In this document: positions 52,335 through 61,349 of the stretch, piece after piece
How the letters are laid out: the number at the start of each line of letters is the position of its first letter
Numbering within the stretch: position 1 is the stretch's first letter
DNA from: Pseudomonas sp. BCA17
GTDB taxonomy: Bacteria > Pseudomonadota > Gammaproteobacteria > Pseudomonadales > Pseudomonadaceae
DNA length: 64,000 bases
Direction of reading: 5' to 3'
Assembly: GCF_004519405.1 (NCBI RefSeq)
Contig: NZ_SGWI01000001.1
Location: 496,001-560,000 of the forward strand
Translations under genes and position numbers: made by a program
The notes under the pieces: generated by a model
Told to the model about the DNA's origin: nothing
Seen by the model: the letters and a program-made list of their open reading frames with translations, nothing else
The model's database searches: none

Positions 52335-54275
52335 ATGAAAATAAAAAATAAGCTGGTACTGGCATTCGTCTCCGTTGCGTTCATCCCGGTGAGTCTGGTG
52401 GCCGTGATTTCAGTCATGAACACACGTACCCAGGCGGTGGATCAGTTCATCGATGGCAGCACCCGGGAAATCCGCCAGATCGATGGCAATATCCGCCAGT
52501 TCTTCGATGGCACGCTGCAAAACGTCGATCAAATGGCCGCCGACCCTGTATACACATCGGTCAACACGCTGAAGAATTACCAGCCCGCCGATGCGGCCAG
52601 CCAGCCGCTGCCGGCGGAAGCGCAAGCGGTGATCGACCGCTTCGCGCGCTTTGGCGCCACGCACCCGGCGGCGGCGATCCTGTCCATCGGCCTGGAAGAC
52701 GGCACCTACGCCAAATGGCCCGATGACCCGCAGTTGGCCAAGTACGATCCGCGCACTCGCCCCTGGTACAAGGCGGCCATGGCCAGCCCCGGCAAGACCG
52801 TGCGCACCCCGGCTTACTATTACGACAAAGATGACGTGGCCCTGGTCGGCACCGCACGGGCGTTGCTGGATAACGCCGGCAAGCCCAAGGGCGTGTTCGT
52901 GGTCAGCGTGTCGCTGAAGAACCTCACCGAACTGCTCAAGAGCATCAAGCTGGGTGAAAGCGGCTACGTGATGCTGATCGAGGACGGCGTGGTACTGGTC
53001 GACCCGCGCAATGCAGCGCACAACTTCAAGCCGCTCAAGGACCTAGGCGCACCCTATGCGCAACTGGCCGACACTCCCCAGGGTTCGACCGAAGTGGTGA
53101 TCGACGGCGTGCGTTATATGGCCAACGTCTGGACCTCCCCCGGCCTCGGCTGGCGCTATGTAGGGCTGATCGAATACAACGAAGTGATGGCGACCGCCAC
53201 ACGCATGACCTACCTGACCGCCGTGATCGTAGCGGTGCTGGTGCTGATCTTCGGGCTGATTGCCGCGGCGTTTTCCAAGGTGATCGTCAAGCCGATTGGC
53301 CAGGTCAGCACCGGCTTGCAGTCGATCGCCCAAGGCGAAGGCGACCTGCGCCACGAGTTGCAGGTGCAGGGCAAGGATGAAACCGCCGAACTGGCCGGCT
53401 GGTTCAACAAGTTTCTCGCCGCGATCCGTCAGTTGATCCAGCATATCGGCGCGGCCTCGACCAACTTGCACGACGCCTCCAAGGTCAACAGCGAAGTGGC
53501 GCATAACATGAACGAAGCGGCCGGGCGCCAGCGTGAAGCGGTGGAATTGGTGTCCACCGCGTTCAACGAAATGGTCGCCACCGCCAACGAGGTTGCGCGC
53601 TCATGCAGCGGCGCGGCGGAATCCGCCGAGAACGGCCATCGGCGGGTGGCCGAGGGCAAGCAGCAGATCGAAGTGACCACTGATAACGTCAACCGCCTGG
53701 GTCGCCGCTTGACCGAGTCCTCCCAGGCGATGGTCGAACTGGAAGCCGGCAGCCGCAGCATCAACCAGATCCTCGGCACCATTCGCGCCATCGCCGAACA
53801 GACCAACCTGCTGGCCCTCAACGCGGCCATCGAAGCCGCCCGCGCCGGCGATCAAGGCCGAGGATTCGCGGTGGTGGCGGATGAAGTGCGGGCCTTGGCC
53901 AAGCGCACGTCCGACTCCACCGGCGAGATCGAACACCTGCTCGGCGCCCTCGGCAGCAAGACCGAAGAAGTCACACAGAAAATGAGCAGTTGCCTGGACC
54001 TGTCACGGGCCAGCGTGTCGTCCATCGAAAGCGCGCGGGACAGTTTCGAGGGTATCCAGACATCGGTGAACGAGATCCGCGACCAGAACCTGCAGATTTC
54101 CGCCGCCGCCGAGGAGCAACACAGCGTGGCCGAGGAGATCAACCGGCATATCCAGCAGATCTACGACGAAGCGCGACTGGTGGAAAGCCTGGCCAACTCG
54201 GCACAGGACGATTCCGGGCGCCTGTCGAATTTGTCGAATGAGCTCAATAGCTTGGTGGGGCGATTCAAGTCCTGA
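52335..54275 (+). CDS. Methyl-accepting chemotaxis protein with dCache sensor domain
   Basis: This 646-residue chemoreceptor has a first membrane helix at residues 5-27 ([17 protein letters not shown] segment). A periplasmic dCache_1 sensor at about residues 35-270 contains [12 protein letters not shown]. The second helix is [19 protein letters not shown], then HAMP and a signalling domain with the core [30 protein letters not shown]. In amino-acid-sensing dCache receptors an Asp follows the GVFVV strand; here the sequence reads VVSVSL, so an amino-acid ligand is less likely. MKIKNK is preferred over an ATG four codons upstream. A binding-protein-dependent transporter operon precedes it. Confidence 0.92.
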   Translation: MKIKNKLVLAFVSVAFIPVSLVAVISVMNTRTQAVDQFIDGSTREIRQIDGNIRQFFDGTLQNVDQMAADPVYTSVNTLKNYQPADAASQPLPAEAQAVIDRFARFGATHPAAAILSIGLEDGTYAKWPDDPQLAKYDPRTRPWYKAAMASPGKTVRTPAYYYDKDDVALVGTARALLDNAGKPKGVFVVSVSLKNLTELLKSIKLGESGYVMLIEDGVVLVDPRNAAHNFKPLKDLGAPYAQLADTPQGSTEVVIDGVRYMANVWTSPGLGWRYVGLIEYNEVMATATRMTYLTAVIVAVLVLIFGLIAAAFSKVIVKPIGQVSTGLQSIAQGEGDLRHELQVQGKDETAELAGWFNKFLAAIRQLIQHIGAASTNLHDASKVNSEVAHNMNEAAGRQREAVELVSTAFNEMVATANEVARSCSGAAESAENGHRRVAEGKQQIEVTTDNVNRLGRRLTESSQAMVELEAGSRSINQILGTIRAIAEQTNLLALNAAIEAARAGDQGRGFAVVADEVRALAKRTSDSTGEIEHLLGALGSKTEEVTQKMSSCLDLSRASVSSIESARDSFEGIQTSVNEIRDQNLQISAAAEEQHSVAEEINRHIQQIYDEARLVESLANSAQDDSGRLSNLSNELNSLVGRFKS

Positions 54276-54389
54276 ACATTCGTCTATCGGGTTCCTCTGC
54301 CAGGTGGTCGACGATCAGCCGGCGGAGGGCGCTATCTGGCGTGATGCTTTTTAGCCGCGACGAAGATTGACTGTGGGAGCTGCTGCTTC

Positions 54390-55163
54390 CTATCGCTGTG
54401 AAGCCATCCAGGCTACAAAAGCTTGAAGTCGAGCCGAGAACTTTTCGCTGTCGGCACTCGGGTTCCGGGCTTCAAACAAGAAGAATGCCACCTGGACAAC
54501 CATCGTCGGATACTGACGTGCGAACAGCGCAACATGTTCTTCAAGTGTTTGCGGCCATGCCGATGCCTCTTCTGCACACAGTATCTGGGTGGCTCTGATC
54601 AGCTTGCGTGACGCTGCACGTTGCAGGCGAAGTCGTTCTTGCTCGGTGTCGGCACGCGCGATGCGTCGAAGGTAAGCTGTCAGCACCGCGTCAAAGTCTC
54701 CATTCATGGCCAGGGCGACGTCCATTGACGGCCGAAATCGCTCAAACCGCACGCCCAGATCATTACCCCAGACGCACCGACAATGATGCTTGAGCCAGAA
54801 GCCCCAGCTATTCCTGTTTTCGGCGGCCAGTACCTCTGCGCGACTGCCAATATCGAAATCTACCTTGGTCACTTGCGGGTGCCGCAGTTCCAGGTCACAC
54901 CGGACCCTTTCCAACATTTCCAAGATCGCTGTAGTCGGCGACTCACGCAGCACTAATGTGAGATCAAGATCGGAAATACCTGGGAGCGCCTCGCCGCGCG
55001 CGACACTCCCATAGAGGTAAATCCCATCAACCCCCAAGTCTGGCTGCGAGAGCACATTGCAGACATCCTCAAGCAGTGGCTGAAACTCAAGCTGCACGGG
55101 GGCTCGGGAAACGGTAAAGATAAAGCCTTCGGCGTCCACGCCCGTGGACCGAGATTCGCTCAT
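54390..55163 (-). CDS. Nucleotidyltransferase-domain protein (aminoglycoside adenylyltransferase-like)
   Basis: This 257-residue protein has a polymerase-beta-type motif, YLYGSVARGEALPGISDLDLTLVL, with the GS and DxD residues, plus a third acidic strand VTKVDFDIG. The helical C-terminus follows the general layout of ANT-type adenylyltransferases. A resistance role is not shown. Its start overlaps the stop of the P-loop kinase-like gene by 4 bp (ATGA), so the two are translationally coupled. Confidence 0.8.
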   Translation of the reverse strand: MSESRSTGVDAEGFIFTVSRAPVQLEFQPLLEDVCNVLSQPDLGVDGIYLYGSVARGEALPGISDLDLTLVLRESPTTAILEMLERVRCDLELRHPQVTKVDFDIGSRAEVLAAENRNSWGFWLKHHCRCVWGNDLGVRFERFRPSMDVALAMNGDFDAVLTAYLRRIARADTEQERLRLQRAASRKLIRATQILCAEEASAWPQTLEEHVALFARQYPTMVVQVAFFLFEARNPSADSEKFSARLQAFVAWMASQR

Positions 55164-55639
55164 GCGTGATGCTTCTCGATCACCAGCCCTTCAGCCTCAC
55201 TCGGCACACAGAAGTGGCGGGTAATCAGGTCAAACTCGGCATCCGTGGCGGCAAAGTCATGTTCACCCCGGGCGTTGCGCGCATGCAGCCGGGCGCGGCA
55301 GGTGGCATCGTCCAGTTCCAGGTAATGCAGGCAGTGCGGAACCTGGGCTGCGCGTGCCAGCCCCAGCAACCATTCGCGGTTGGCCAATGTGTTGGCAGGG
55401 AAGTCCAGTACCACGTTGACGCCTGACTGCAGCACATTGATCACCAACGGCCCCAGCACGCCACGAATACGCTGGGCGCAGCTGAGGTAATCGGCAATGG
55501 AACTGATTTCACCCGGGTAAAGCGTGGCCAGCCAATGGTCTTCGCTGAGCACAATGGCAGCGTGCTGGGTGGCCAGGGTCTTGGCGAGTGTTGATTTGCC
55601 CGAGGCGATCTTGCCGCACAGCAAATGCAAGGTTGGCAT
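55160..55639 (-). CDS. AAA-type P-loop kinase-like protein
   Basis: This 159-residue protein has Walker A GKIASGKSTLAKTLA near residues 9-17 and a following acidic strand (IVLSEDHWLATLYPGE). NVVLDFPANTLANREWL is the LID-side strand, and RARLHARNARGEHDF is an arginine-rich finger region as in small kinases. The substrate is unknown. MPTLHLLCG is taken as the start because AAGGAT lies upstream; an extension to 55699 lacks resemblance. It is coupled to the nucleotidyltransferase gene. Confidence 0.8.
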   Translation of the reverse strand: MPTLHLLCGKIASGKSTLAKTLATQHAAIVLSEDHWLATLYPGEISSIADYLSCAQRIRGVLGPLVINVLQSGVNVVLDFPANTLANREWLLGLARAAQVPHCLHYLELDDATCRARLHARNARGEHDFAATDAEFDLITRHFCVPSEAEGLVIEKHHA

Positions 55640-55864
55640 GGGTAGAGATCCTTCTTCCAGGTTGAACGTCGATTGAATGCTCATAGCCGGTACTGGCATG
55701 CGAAGCCGATGCGAGGGGCATCGAACGGCCTGATGGTAAATGATCTGAGGGGTTCTAGGGGCTCAGGTGGTCAACCCTGCCAAGGGTTCATCCGACAAAT
55801 TAAGTTGAATCCTCGATTTTGTCGGGGGTCATCTATACCGGAACGACACAAAATGGAGGTGATT

Positions 55865-55969
55865 ATGAACCTTGCAATGACACTCTTCAGTCTGTTCGCC
55901 GGTTGGATGGCGATTGTGATGTCGATGATGTGGGGCGTTCTGCGGGTGTTGCGCTGGCATCATGATTAG
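55865..55969 (+). CDS. 34-residue single-span membrane peptide
   Basis: The peptide starts MNLAMTLFSLFAGWMAIVMS and continues with MMWGVLRVLRWHHD, giving one hydrophobic span and a basic C-terminal tail. Its ribosome binding site is almost ideal (GGAGGTGATT next to ATG). The start of the next gene overlaps its end by 8 bp, so translation is likely coupled. I do not know the function; small membrane peptides often bind or regulate larger partners. Confidence 0.65.
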   Translation: MNLAMTLFSLFAGWMAIVMSMMWGVLRVLRWHHD

Positions 55970-56273
55970 CACGCCGGATGGACGTTATTTTGTGGTCAAG
56001 GGCCAACTGTGGCGCTGCACCAACCCGGCGCTGGATGAAGCCACCCGCCAGCGTCTGGTCCACGCGCTGATGGACGCGCGCCGTGCAGTCAAAGCGGCCA
56101 AGGCCTCGAGTGATCCGCAACAGTTGAGTGCGGCGCGGCAGCAGGTGCAATGCGCCAAGGTCGCGCTCGGCGAGCGCGGCCCCGTCTGGTGGGATGACGG
56201 CAGCCCCGACTTCAATCGTTATCAGGTGGCCAATACGCCGTATGCCGAGTGGTACGAAAACATCTCGACATGA
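55962..56273 (+). CDS. Conserved-type hypothetical protein, 103 residues
   Basis: This soluble protein has an N-terminal strand pair (MISTPDGRYFVVKGQLWRCTNPALDEATRQRLVHALMDARRAVKAAK), an Ala/Gln-rich helix and the end GPVWWDDGSPDFNRYQVANTPYAEWYEN. The layout recurs in Pseudomonas and rhizobia to my knowledge, but I know no function. It overlaps the small membrane peptide by 8 bp. Confidence 0.7.
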   Translation: MISTPDGRYFVVKGQLWRCTNPALDEATRQRLVHALMDARRAVKAAKASSDPQQLSAARQQVQCAKVALGERGPVWWDDGSPDFNRYQVANTPYAEWYENIST

Positions 56274-56385
56274 AACCCCAATGAACTTTCTTACAAACGC
56301 TGCGCTCCTTTCCTATGCAAACCCTTCAGGCAAAGCCACCGCGCCCTGAATCCAGGAACGCTGAACGATAAGGAGCAACTGCCCC

Positions 56386-56811
56386 ATGACTACCCTCCCC
56401 GCCCACTACGCGACAAGGCCAGGGCCGCTGCATGCGATCTTGCTTGCCGGCAGCGTTCCGTTATTTCTGGGCGCTTTGCTCAGCGATATTGCCTACGGTC
56501 AGACTTACCAGATTCAGTGGGCCAACTTCGCCTCATGGTTGATTGCCGGTGCGTTGGTGTTCAGTGGGTTTGCGCTGTTGTTCGCGCTGGTCAACCTGCT
56601 TCGGGCGGAGCGTAAATCCGGGCGACCGACTGTTTACTTCCTGTTGTTGCTGGCCGCCTGGGTACTGGGCCTGATCAACGCCTTCCAGCATGCCAAGGAC
56701 GCATATGCCATGATGCCCGCCGGTCTGGCGCTGTCGAGCATCGTGACGCTTCTGGCGGTGGTTGCAACCTGGGTCGGCCTCACCGATCTGCGTTCGGGAG
56801 ATGCCAAATGA
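56386..56811 (+). CDS. DUF2231-like four-helix membrane protein
   Basis: This 141-residue inner-membrane protein has four hydrophobic segments (AILLAGSVPLFLGALLSDIAYG, SWLIAGALVFSGFALLFALVNLL, VYFLLLLAAWVLGLINAFQHAKDAY, LALSSIVTLLAVVATWVGLTDL). AHYATRPGPLHAILLAG resembles the HPMxV-type start of the DUF2231 family. The next gene overlaps its stop by 4 bp, so it is coupled to the PQQ-type dehydrogenase and may be its membrane partner. Confidence 0.8.
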   Translation: MTTLPAHYATRPGPLHAILLAGSVPLFLGALLSDIAYGQTYQIQWANFASWLIAGALVFSGFALLFALVNLLRAERKSGRPTVYFLLLLAAWVLGLINAFQHAKDAYAMMPAGLALSSIVTLLAVVATWVGLTDLRSGDAK

Positions 56812-58100
56812 AGACCTCCAGCACCCTGACGCTATTGAGCGCTGCCTTATTGCTGACCGCCTGCGGTGGCGAAGGTGACAAGACCCAGGCCCACGGCCCC
56901 GACCCCAAGTTGCCGGAACAGCAAAGCAGCCTGCTGCCCAGCATGAAAATCGCCGAACCCGCGCCTTGGGGCGCAGAAAAACCTAAGGTGCCCGAAGGCT
57001 ACAGCGTCACCGCCATCGCCACCGATCTCGCCATCCCGCGTCAAACCCTGGTGCTGCCCAACGGCGACATCCTGGTAGCCGAAGGCCGTGGCGGCAGCGC
57101 GGCCAAGCTCAAGCCCAAGGACGTCATCGCCGGCGTGATCAAGGCCCAGGGCAACACCCAGGTCAAGGGGGGTAACCGCCTCACCCTGCTGCGCGATGCC
57201 GACGGTGATGGTACGTATGAGCTGAAAACCGTGTTCGCCGACAATCTCAACGCGCCCTACGGCCTGGCCTTCGCCGACGGCAAACTCTACGTGGCCAACC
57301 AGGACGCGCTGGTGCGCTTCGACTATGTCGACGGCCAGACCAAAGCCAATGGCCCGCCCGCCACCGTCACCAACCTGCCGGCGCAGATCAACCACCACTG
57401 GACCAAATCCCTGGCGGTGAGCGCCGACGGCCGTCAGCTCTATGTCGGCATTGGCTCCAACAGCAACATCACCGAACGCGGCATGGAAGTGGAGATTGAC
57501 CGGGCGATGGTCTGGCAGATTGATGCCGCCACCGGCGCGCACAGGCCGTATGCCACCGGCCTGCGCAACCCGACAGCCCTGACGATCCAGCCGGGCTCGG
57601 GGCAATTGTGGACGGTGGTCAACGAGCGCGATGAACTCGGCCCCGACCTGGTGCCGGATTATCTGACCGCTGTGCGCGAAGGCGCCTTCTACGGTTGGCC
57701 GTACAGTTATTGGGGCCAGAACGTCGACAACCGCGCACAACCGCAGAACCCGGCGAAAGTCGCCGCGGCGATCAAGCCCGATTACAGCCTGGGTTCCCAT
57801 GTGGCGGCACTCGGCGTGGATTTCTCGATACCCGAAATGGGTGCGAAATTCGCCGACGGCGTGTTTGTCGGTGAGCATGGCAGTTGGAACCGTGACAACC
57901 CGGTGGGCTACAAGGTGATCTTCGTTCCGTTCAGCAACGGCAAGCCCTCCGGTGAGCCCGTCGACTTCGCGACAGGCTTTCGCGACGCCGATGGCAAGAC
58001 CCGTGGGCGCCCGGTGGGCGTGACCGTGGACCAGAAAGGCGCGCTGATTATCGCCGATGACCTCGCCAACACCGTCTGGCGGGCGACCCGAAACCGCTAG
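56808..58100 (+). CDS. PQQ-dependent sugar dehydrogenase (L-sorbosone dehydrogenase type) lipoprotein
   Basis: This 430-residue protein has a lipobox (LLTACGGEG) near residue 19, so it is anchored in the periplasm. The body is a six-bladed beta-propeller of the GDH/sorbosone dehydrogenase type (VTAIATDLAIPRQTLVLPNGDILVAEG, NLNAPYGLAFADGKLYVANQDALVRF, VGEHGSWNRDNPVGYKVIFVPF). The family oxidises aldoses with PQQ; the substrate is not known. It is coupled to the upstream membrane protein. Confidence 0.9.
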   Translation: MKTSSTLTLLSAALLLTACGGEGDKTQAHGPDPKLPEQQSSLLPSMKIAEPAPWGAEKPKVPEGYSVTAIATDLAIPRQTLVLPNGDILVAEGRGGSAAKLKPKDVIAGVIKAQGNTQVKGGNRLTLLRDADGDGTYELKTVFADNLNAPYGLAFADGKLYVANQDALVRFDYVDGQTKANGPPATVTNLPAQINHHWTKSLAVSADGRQLYVGIGSNSNITERGMEVEIDRAMVWQIDAATGAHRPYATGLRNPTALTIQPGSGQLWTVVNERDELGPDLVPDYLTAVREGAFYGWPYSYWGQNVDNRAQPQNPAKVAAAIKPDYSLGSHVAALGVDFSIPEMGAKFADGVFVGEHGSWNRDNPVGYKVIFVPFSNGKPSGEPVDFATGFRDADGKTRGRPVGVTVDQKGALIIADDLANTVWRATRNR

Positions 58101-58109
58101 ACAACGGCG

Positions 58110-58152
58110 TTGACATGCTTGCCTGAGGCAACAATATAATTGCCTCAGGCAA
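58110..58152 (+). promoter_or_regulatory. Promoter and perfect operator of the MarR-GNAT gene
   Basis: TTGACA (58110-58115) and TATAAT (58135-58140, 19 bases apart) look like a sigma-70 promoter. The exact 13-base inverted repeats TTGCCTGAGGCAA (58119-58131) and TTGCCTCAGGCAA (58140-58152), with an 8-base spacer, cover it. Each arm is itself nearly symmetrical. This suits autorepression by the MarR-type gene that starts 16 bp later. Confidence 0.8.
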
Positions 58153-58168
58153 ACATTCGAGCGCCATC

Positions 58169-59086
58169 ATGTCTACGATCCTGAGCGAACGCGCCGGCAT
58201 CATCCGTGCTTTCAACCGCTTCTATACGCACCAGATCGGTGTGCTGCAGGAACACCTGCTGCAAAGCGACTTCTCCCTTACTGAAATACGCGTGATGTAC
58301 GAGTTGTCCTCCCGAGGCGACCTGACCAGTACCGACCTGTGCCAGATGCTCGGCCTGGACGCCGGTTACCTCAGCCGCCTGATCACCGGGTTCGAAAAAA
58401 AAGGACTGGTCCAGAAGGTCCGCTCAGCCACCGATGCGCGCGCAGTGCAGCTGCATCTCAGCGACCTCGGCCGTCGCGTACTCGCTCCACTGGAACAGAA
58501 AACCCAGCAAGAAGTCATCGCCTTGCTGCAAGCCCTGCCCGAACCGCAACAACAGCAACTGACTGCCTCCATGCTGCGCATCCAGACACTGCTGCAAGGC
58601 CGCGCACCAAGCTATCTGCTGCGCGACCCGCAACCCGGCGACATGGGTCGGGTGGTACAACAGCAAGCGGCGCTGTATGCCCGCGAATACAACTGGAACT
58701 GGGAGTTCGAAGCATTGGTGGCGGAGATTGTCGCCAAGTACTTGCGCGAATTTGATCCGACCTGCGAACGCTGCTGGATCGCCGAAAAGGACGGTGAGGT
58801 CGTGGGCTCGGTGTTCGTGATACGCCATGACGCGACTACGGCCAAACTGCGCATGCTCTACGTGGACGCCAGTGCACGGGGCATGGGCATCGGCCAGCGC
58901 CTGGTGGACGAATGCCTGCGCTTTGCCCGGCAGGCCGGCTACCAACGCATGGTGCTCTGGACCATGAGTGCGCTGACCGATGCATGCAAGCTCTATCGCA
59001 AAGCCGGTTTCACGTTGATTGAAGAAGAACCTACCCACAGCTTCGGCAAATCCCTGGTCAGCCAGACCTGGGCGCGTGAGCTGTAG
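58169..59086 (+). CDS. MarR-type regulator fused to GNAT acetyltransferase
   Basis: This 305-residue protein joins an N-terminal MarR winged helix (TEIRVMYELSSRGDLTSTDLCQMLGLDAGYLSRLITGFEKKGLVQKVRSATDARAVQLHLSDLGRRV) to a C-terminal GNAT domain. The latter has acetyl-CoA motif A in LRMLYVDASARGMGIGQRLVDECLRFARQAGYQRM and motif B in SALTDACKLYRKAGFTL. This fusion is a known bacterial architecture; the acetyl acceptor is unknown. The perfect repeat upstream is its likely operator. Confidence 0.9.
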   Translation: MSTILSERAGIIRAFNRFYTHQIGVLQEHLLQSDFSLTEIRVMYELSSRGDLTSTDLCQMLGLDAGYLSRLITGFEKKGLVQKVRSATDARAVQLHLSDLGRRVLAPLEQKTQQEVIALLQALPEPQQQQLTASMLRIQTLLQGRAPSYLLRDPQPGDMGRVVQQQAALYAREYNWNWEFEALVAEIVAKYLREFDPTCERCWIAEKDGEVVGSVFVIRHDATTAKLRMLYVDASARGMGIGQRLVDECLRFARQAGYQRMVLWTMSALTDACKLYRKAGFTLIEEEPTHSFGKSLVSQTWAREL

Positions 59087-59118
59087 GCCGGGGCCTGGTC
59101 ACCCAAGCCCCGCACCGC

Positions 59119-60522
59119 TTACAGGTCGGTGATTTCCTTGTGGCGCGGCACCAGCGCTTTCATCACGCTCCACGCCACCAGGTACGCCAGCGCACAGATC
59201 GCAAACATGATCATGTAACCGGTGTGAATGTCATTGACGGACTTGTAGTAGTCGAACACCCAGCCGCCGATCTTGGTCATGACCACGCCGCCCAAGCCAC
59301 CCGCCATGCCGCCGATGCCTACTACGGACGCCACGGTTTTTTGCGGGAACATGTCGGACACGGTGGTGAAGATATTGCACGACCAGGCCTGGTGTGCCGA
59401 CGCGCCCACGCCGATCAACAGCACCGGCACCCAGAAGCTCAGGTAACCCAAAGGCTGCGCCAGCAAAACCACCAGTGGGAACAGCGCGATCACCAGCATG
59501 GCTTTCATGCGGCCGTCGTAGGGTGCATCGCCACGCGCCATGAAGTAACTGGGGAACCAGCCACCGCCGATACTGCCGACCATGGTCATGCTGTACAGCA
59601 CGGCCAGCGGCATCACGATGTCCGCGCCTTTCATGCCGTACTGCGCCGACAGGTAGGTGGGCAGCCAGAACAGAAAGAACCACCACACGCCATCGGTCAT
59701 GAATTTACCGAAGGCGAACGCCCAGGTCTGGCGATAGGTCAGCAACTTGAACCAGGAGACTTTTTTCTCCGCTGTACCGGCAGGCACAGGTGTGAAGGGC
59801 TGTAGGGTCTGATCACTGCGGATGTAGGCCAACTCTTCGGCTGAAAGGCGCTTCTGATCCTCGGGTTTCTGGTAAAGCGCGACCCATGCCGCGACCCACA
59901 CGAAGCCCAATGCACCAATCACGATGAACGCGGCTTCCCAGCCCCATAAGCCCGCGATCAATGGCACACAGATGGGCGCCAGGATCGCCCCCACATTGGC
60001 ACCCGAGTTGAAAATACCGGTGGCCAGGGAGCGTTCTTTCTTCGGGAAGTACTCCGCGGTGGCCTTGATCGCAATCGGGAAATTACCCGCCTCGCCAATC
60101 GCCAACACGGCACGTGACAGCATGAAGCCGGCAATTGACACCGGGATCACCGCCAGGCCTACCGCACCGCTGACCGCTGCGATACCCGCGCCAATCGGCA
60201 ACGAGAACGCATGCATGATCGCGCCGGTGGACCAGATACCGATCGCCACGACATACGCGGCCTTGGTGCCGATCCTGTCGACAAACCGCCCGGCGAACAA
60301 CATGGAAATCGCATAAACGAACTGGAACACCGCGGCGATGTTGGCGTAGTCGGTGTTGCTCCAGCCAAATTGCGTCGACAGTTGTGGCGCCAGCAAGCTG
60401 AGCACCTGGCGGTCGAGGTAGTTGACGGTAGTCGCGAAGAACAACATCGCGCAGATGGTCCAGCGATAGTTGCCTACCGCCTGGCCAACGCGCTGGGCGT
60501 TGAGGGGCTCGTTCAAGTTCAT
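59119..60522 (-). CDS. MFS transporter, ExuT/GudP (hexuronate/glucarate) type
   Basis: This 467-residue major facilitator has 12 predicted segments and ACS-family features: RWTICAMLFFATTVNYLDRQVLSLLAPQL, GKAAYVVAIG-like loop 2-3, FNSGANVGAILAPICVPLIAGLWGWEAAF and TVASVVGIGGMAGGLGGVVMTKIGGWVFD. Such proteins import hexuronates or aldarates with protons. ATG is chosen at MNLNEP; longer in-frame extensions are not family-like. No sugar-acid enzymes are adjacent. Confidence 0.88.
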   Translation of the reverse strand: MNLNEPLNAQRVGQAVGNYRWTICAMLFFATTVNYLDRQVLSLLAPQLSTQFGWSNTDYANIAAVFQFVYAISMLFAGRFVDRIGTKAAYVVAIGIWSTGAIMHAFSLPIGAGIAAVSGAVGLAVIPVSIAGFMLSRAVLAIGEAGNFPIAIKATAEYFPKKERSLATGIFNSGANVGAILAPICVPLIAGLWGWEAAFIVIGALGFVWVAAWVALYQKPEDQKRLSAEELAYIRSDQTLQPFTPVPAGTAEKKVSWFKLLTYRQTWAFAFGKFMTDGVWWFFLFWLPTYLSAQYGMKGADIVMPLAVLYSMTMVGSIGGGWFPSYFMARGDAPYDGRMKAMLVIALFPLVVLLAQPLGYLSFWVPVLLIGVGASAHQAWSCNIFTTVSDMFPQKTVASVVGIGGMAGGLGGVVMTKIGGWVFDYYKSVNDIHTGYMIMFAICALAYLVAWSVMKALVPRHKEITDL

Positions 60523-60662
60523 GGCATCACTTTTTATTGTTTTTAGGTAAGACACACGTAACGTCATATGTCGTCGTACAACTATGACTTTTATATCGAG
60601 CCACCTGATCACTGTCAATCGTCAAAATAGCTATTTATCGAGGGTATGTGACGGTATCCGAC

Positions 60663-61196
60663 CTATGAGGCAACAGCAGTTGTAGGATGACAAACCCGCA
60701 GCACCAGGCTCGGCGCCTTACCCGGCACATCATCAAGCAGGCCGAAAGGCTGCATCCCGAGCTTTTCCAGCACTCGAATCGATGCCACGTGATCCGGCCG
60801 TACCAGGCCGAACACCTCGCTCAGGCCAAGGCTGCCAAATGCCAGCGCCAAAGCGTCACGCCCTACCTCGGTGGCATAGCCCTGCCCCCAGGCCTCCACG
60901 GCAAATCGATAACCCAGGTTGATACGCCGCTCGTGCAGGTAATTGAGCGGCGCTATTCCGCCAAAGCCGATGATGTGGTCCGGCGCCGCACGCTCTGCGA
61001 TCGCCCACCAGCCATAGCCTTGCGTCGCCCACTGGTCCAGCCATTGATCCAGAAGCCGTCGCGCAGCATCCGGGCTGGCCAGCGGGCCCGCCGGATTGAA
61101 CAGGTTGGTCTGCGGGTCGCCGAAGATCGCGAATAATCGCTGCAGGTCGGCAGGCTGTGGCTGACGGTAGATGAGGCGCGACGGCGTGGCAGGCAT
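60663..61196 (-). CDS. GNAT acetyltransferase, RimJ/RimL type
   Basis: This 177-residue protein has the RimL-like pattern RLIYRQPQPADLQRLFAIFGDPQTNLFNPAGPLAS, WWAIAERAAPDHIIGFGGIAPL, INLGYRFAVEAWGQGYATEVGRDALALAFGSLGLSEVFGLVRPDHVASIRVLEKLGMQPFG. The motif QGYATE binds acetyl-CoA. The acceptor could be a ribosomal protein N-terminus or a small amine. It is divergent from proP. Confidence 0.87.
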   Translation of the reverse strand: MPATPSRLIYRQPQPADLQRLFAIFGDPQTNLFNPAGPLASPDAARRLLDQWLDQWATQGYGWWAIAERAAPDHIIGFGGIAPLNYLHERRINLGYRFAVEAWGQGYATEVGRDALALAFGSLGLSEVFGLVRPDHVASIRVLEKLGMQPFGLLDDVPGKAPSLVLRVCHPTTAVAS

Positions 61197-61298
61197 TTGA
61201 ATAACTCCTTTGAAGGCTGACGAAGTTCAATCCATCTGCAAAAAAACGCAAACAGTGGTGAATTATTTCGCATGCGCTTGTATCTGAACTGACAGAGC

Positions 61299-61321
61299 GG
61301 TGCCATCGCAACGATGGCACC
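61299..61321. promoter_or_regulatory. Hairpin upstream of the ProP-type gene
   Basis: GGTGCCATCG and CGATGGCACC pair perfectly around CAA (10-bp stem). It ends 28 bp before the ProP start, so it would be in its leader RNA or be an operator. It could also terminate transcription from the left. Confidence 0.6.
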
Positions 61322-61349
61322 TCCCCTGTTCAGATTTAGAGTGGCCCGC

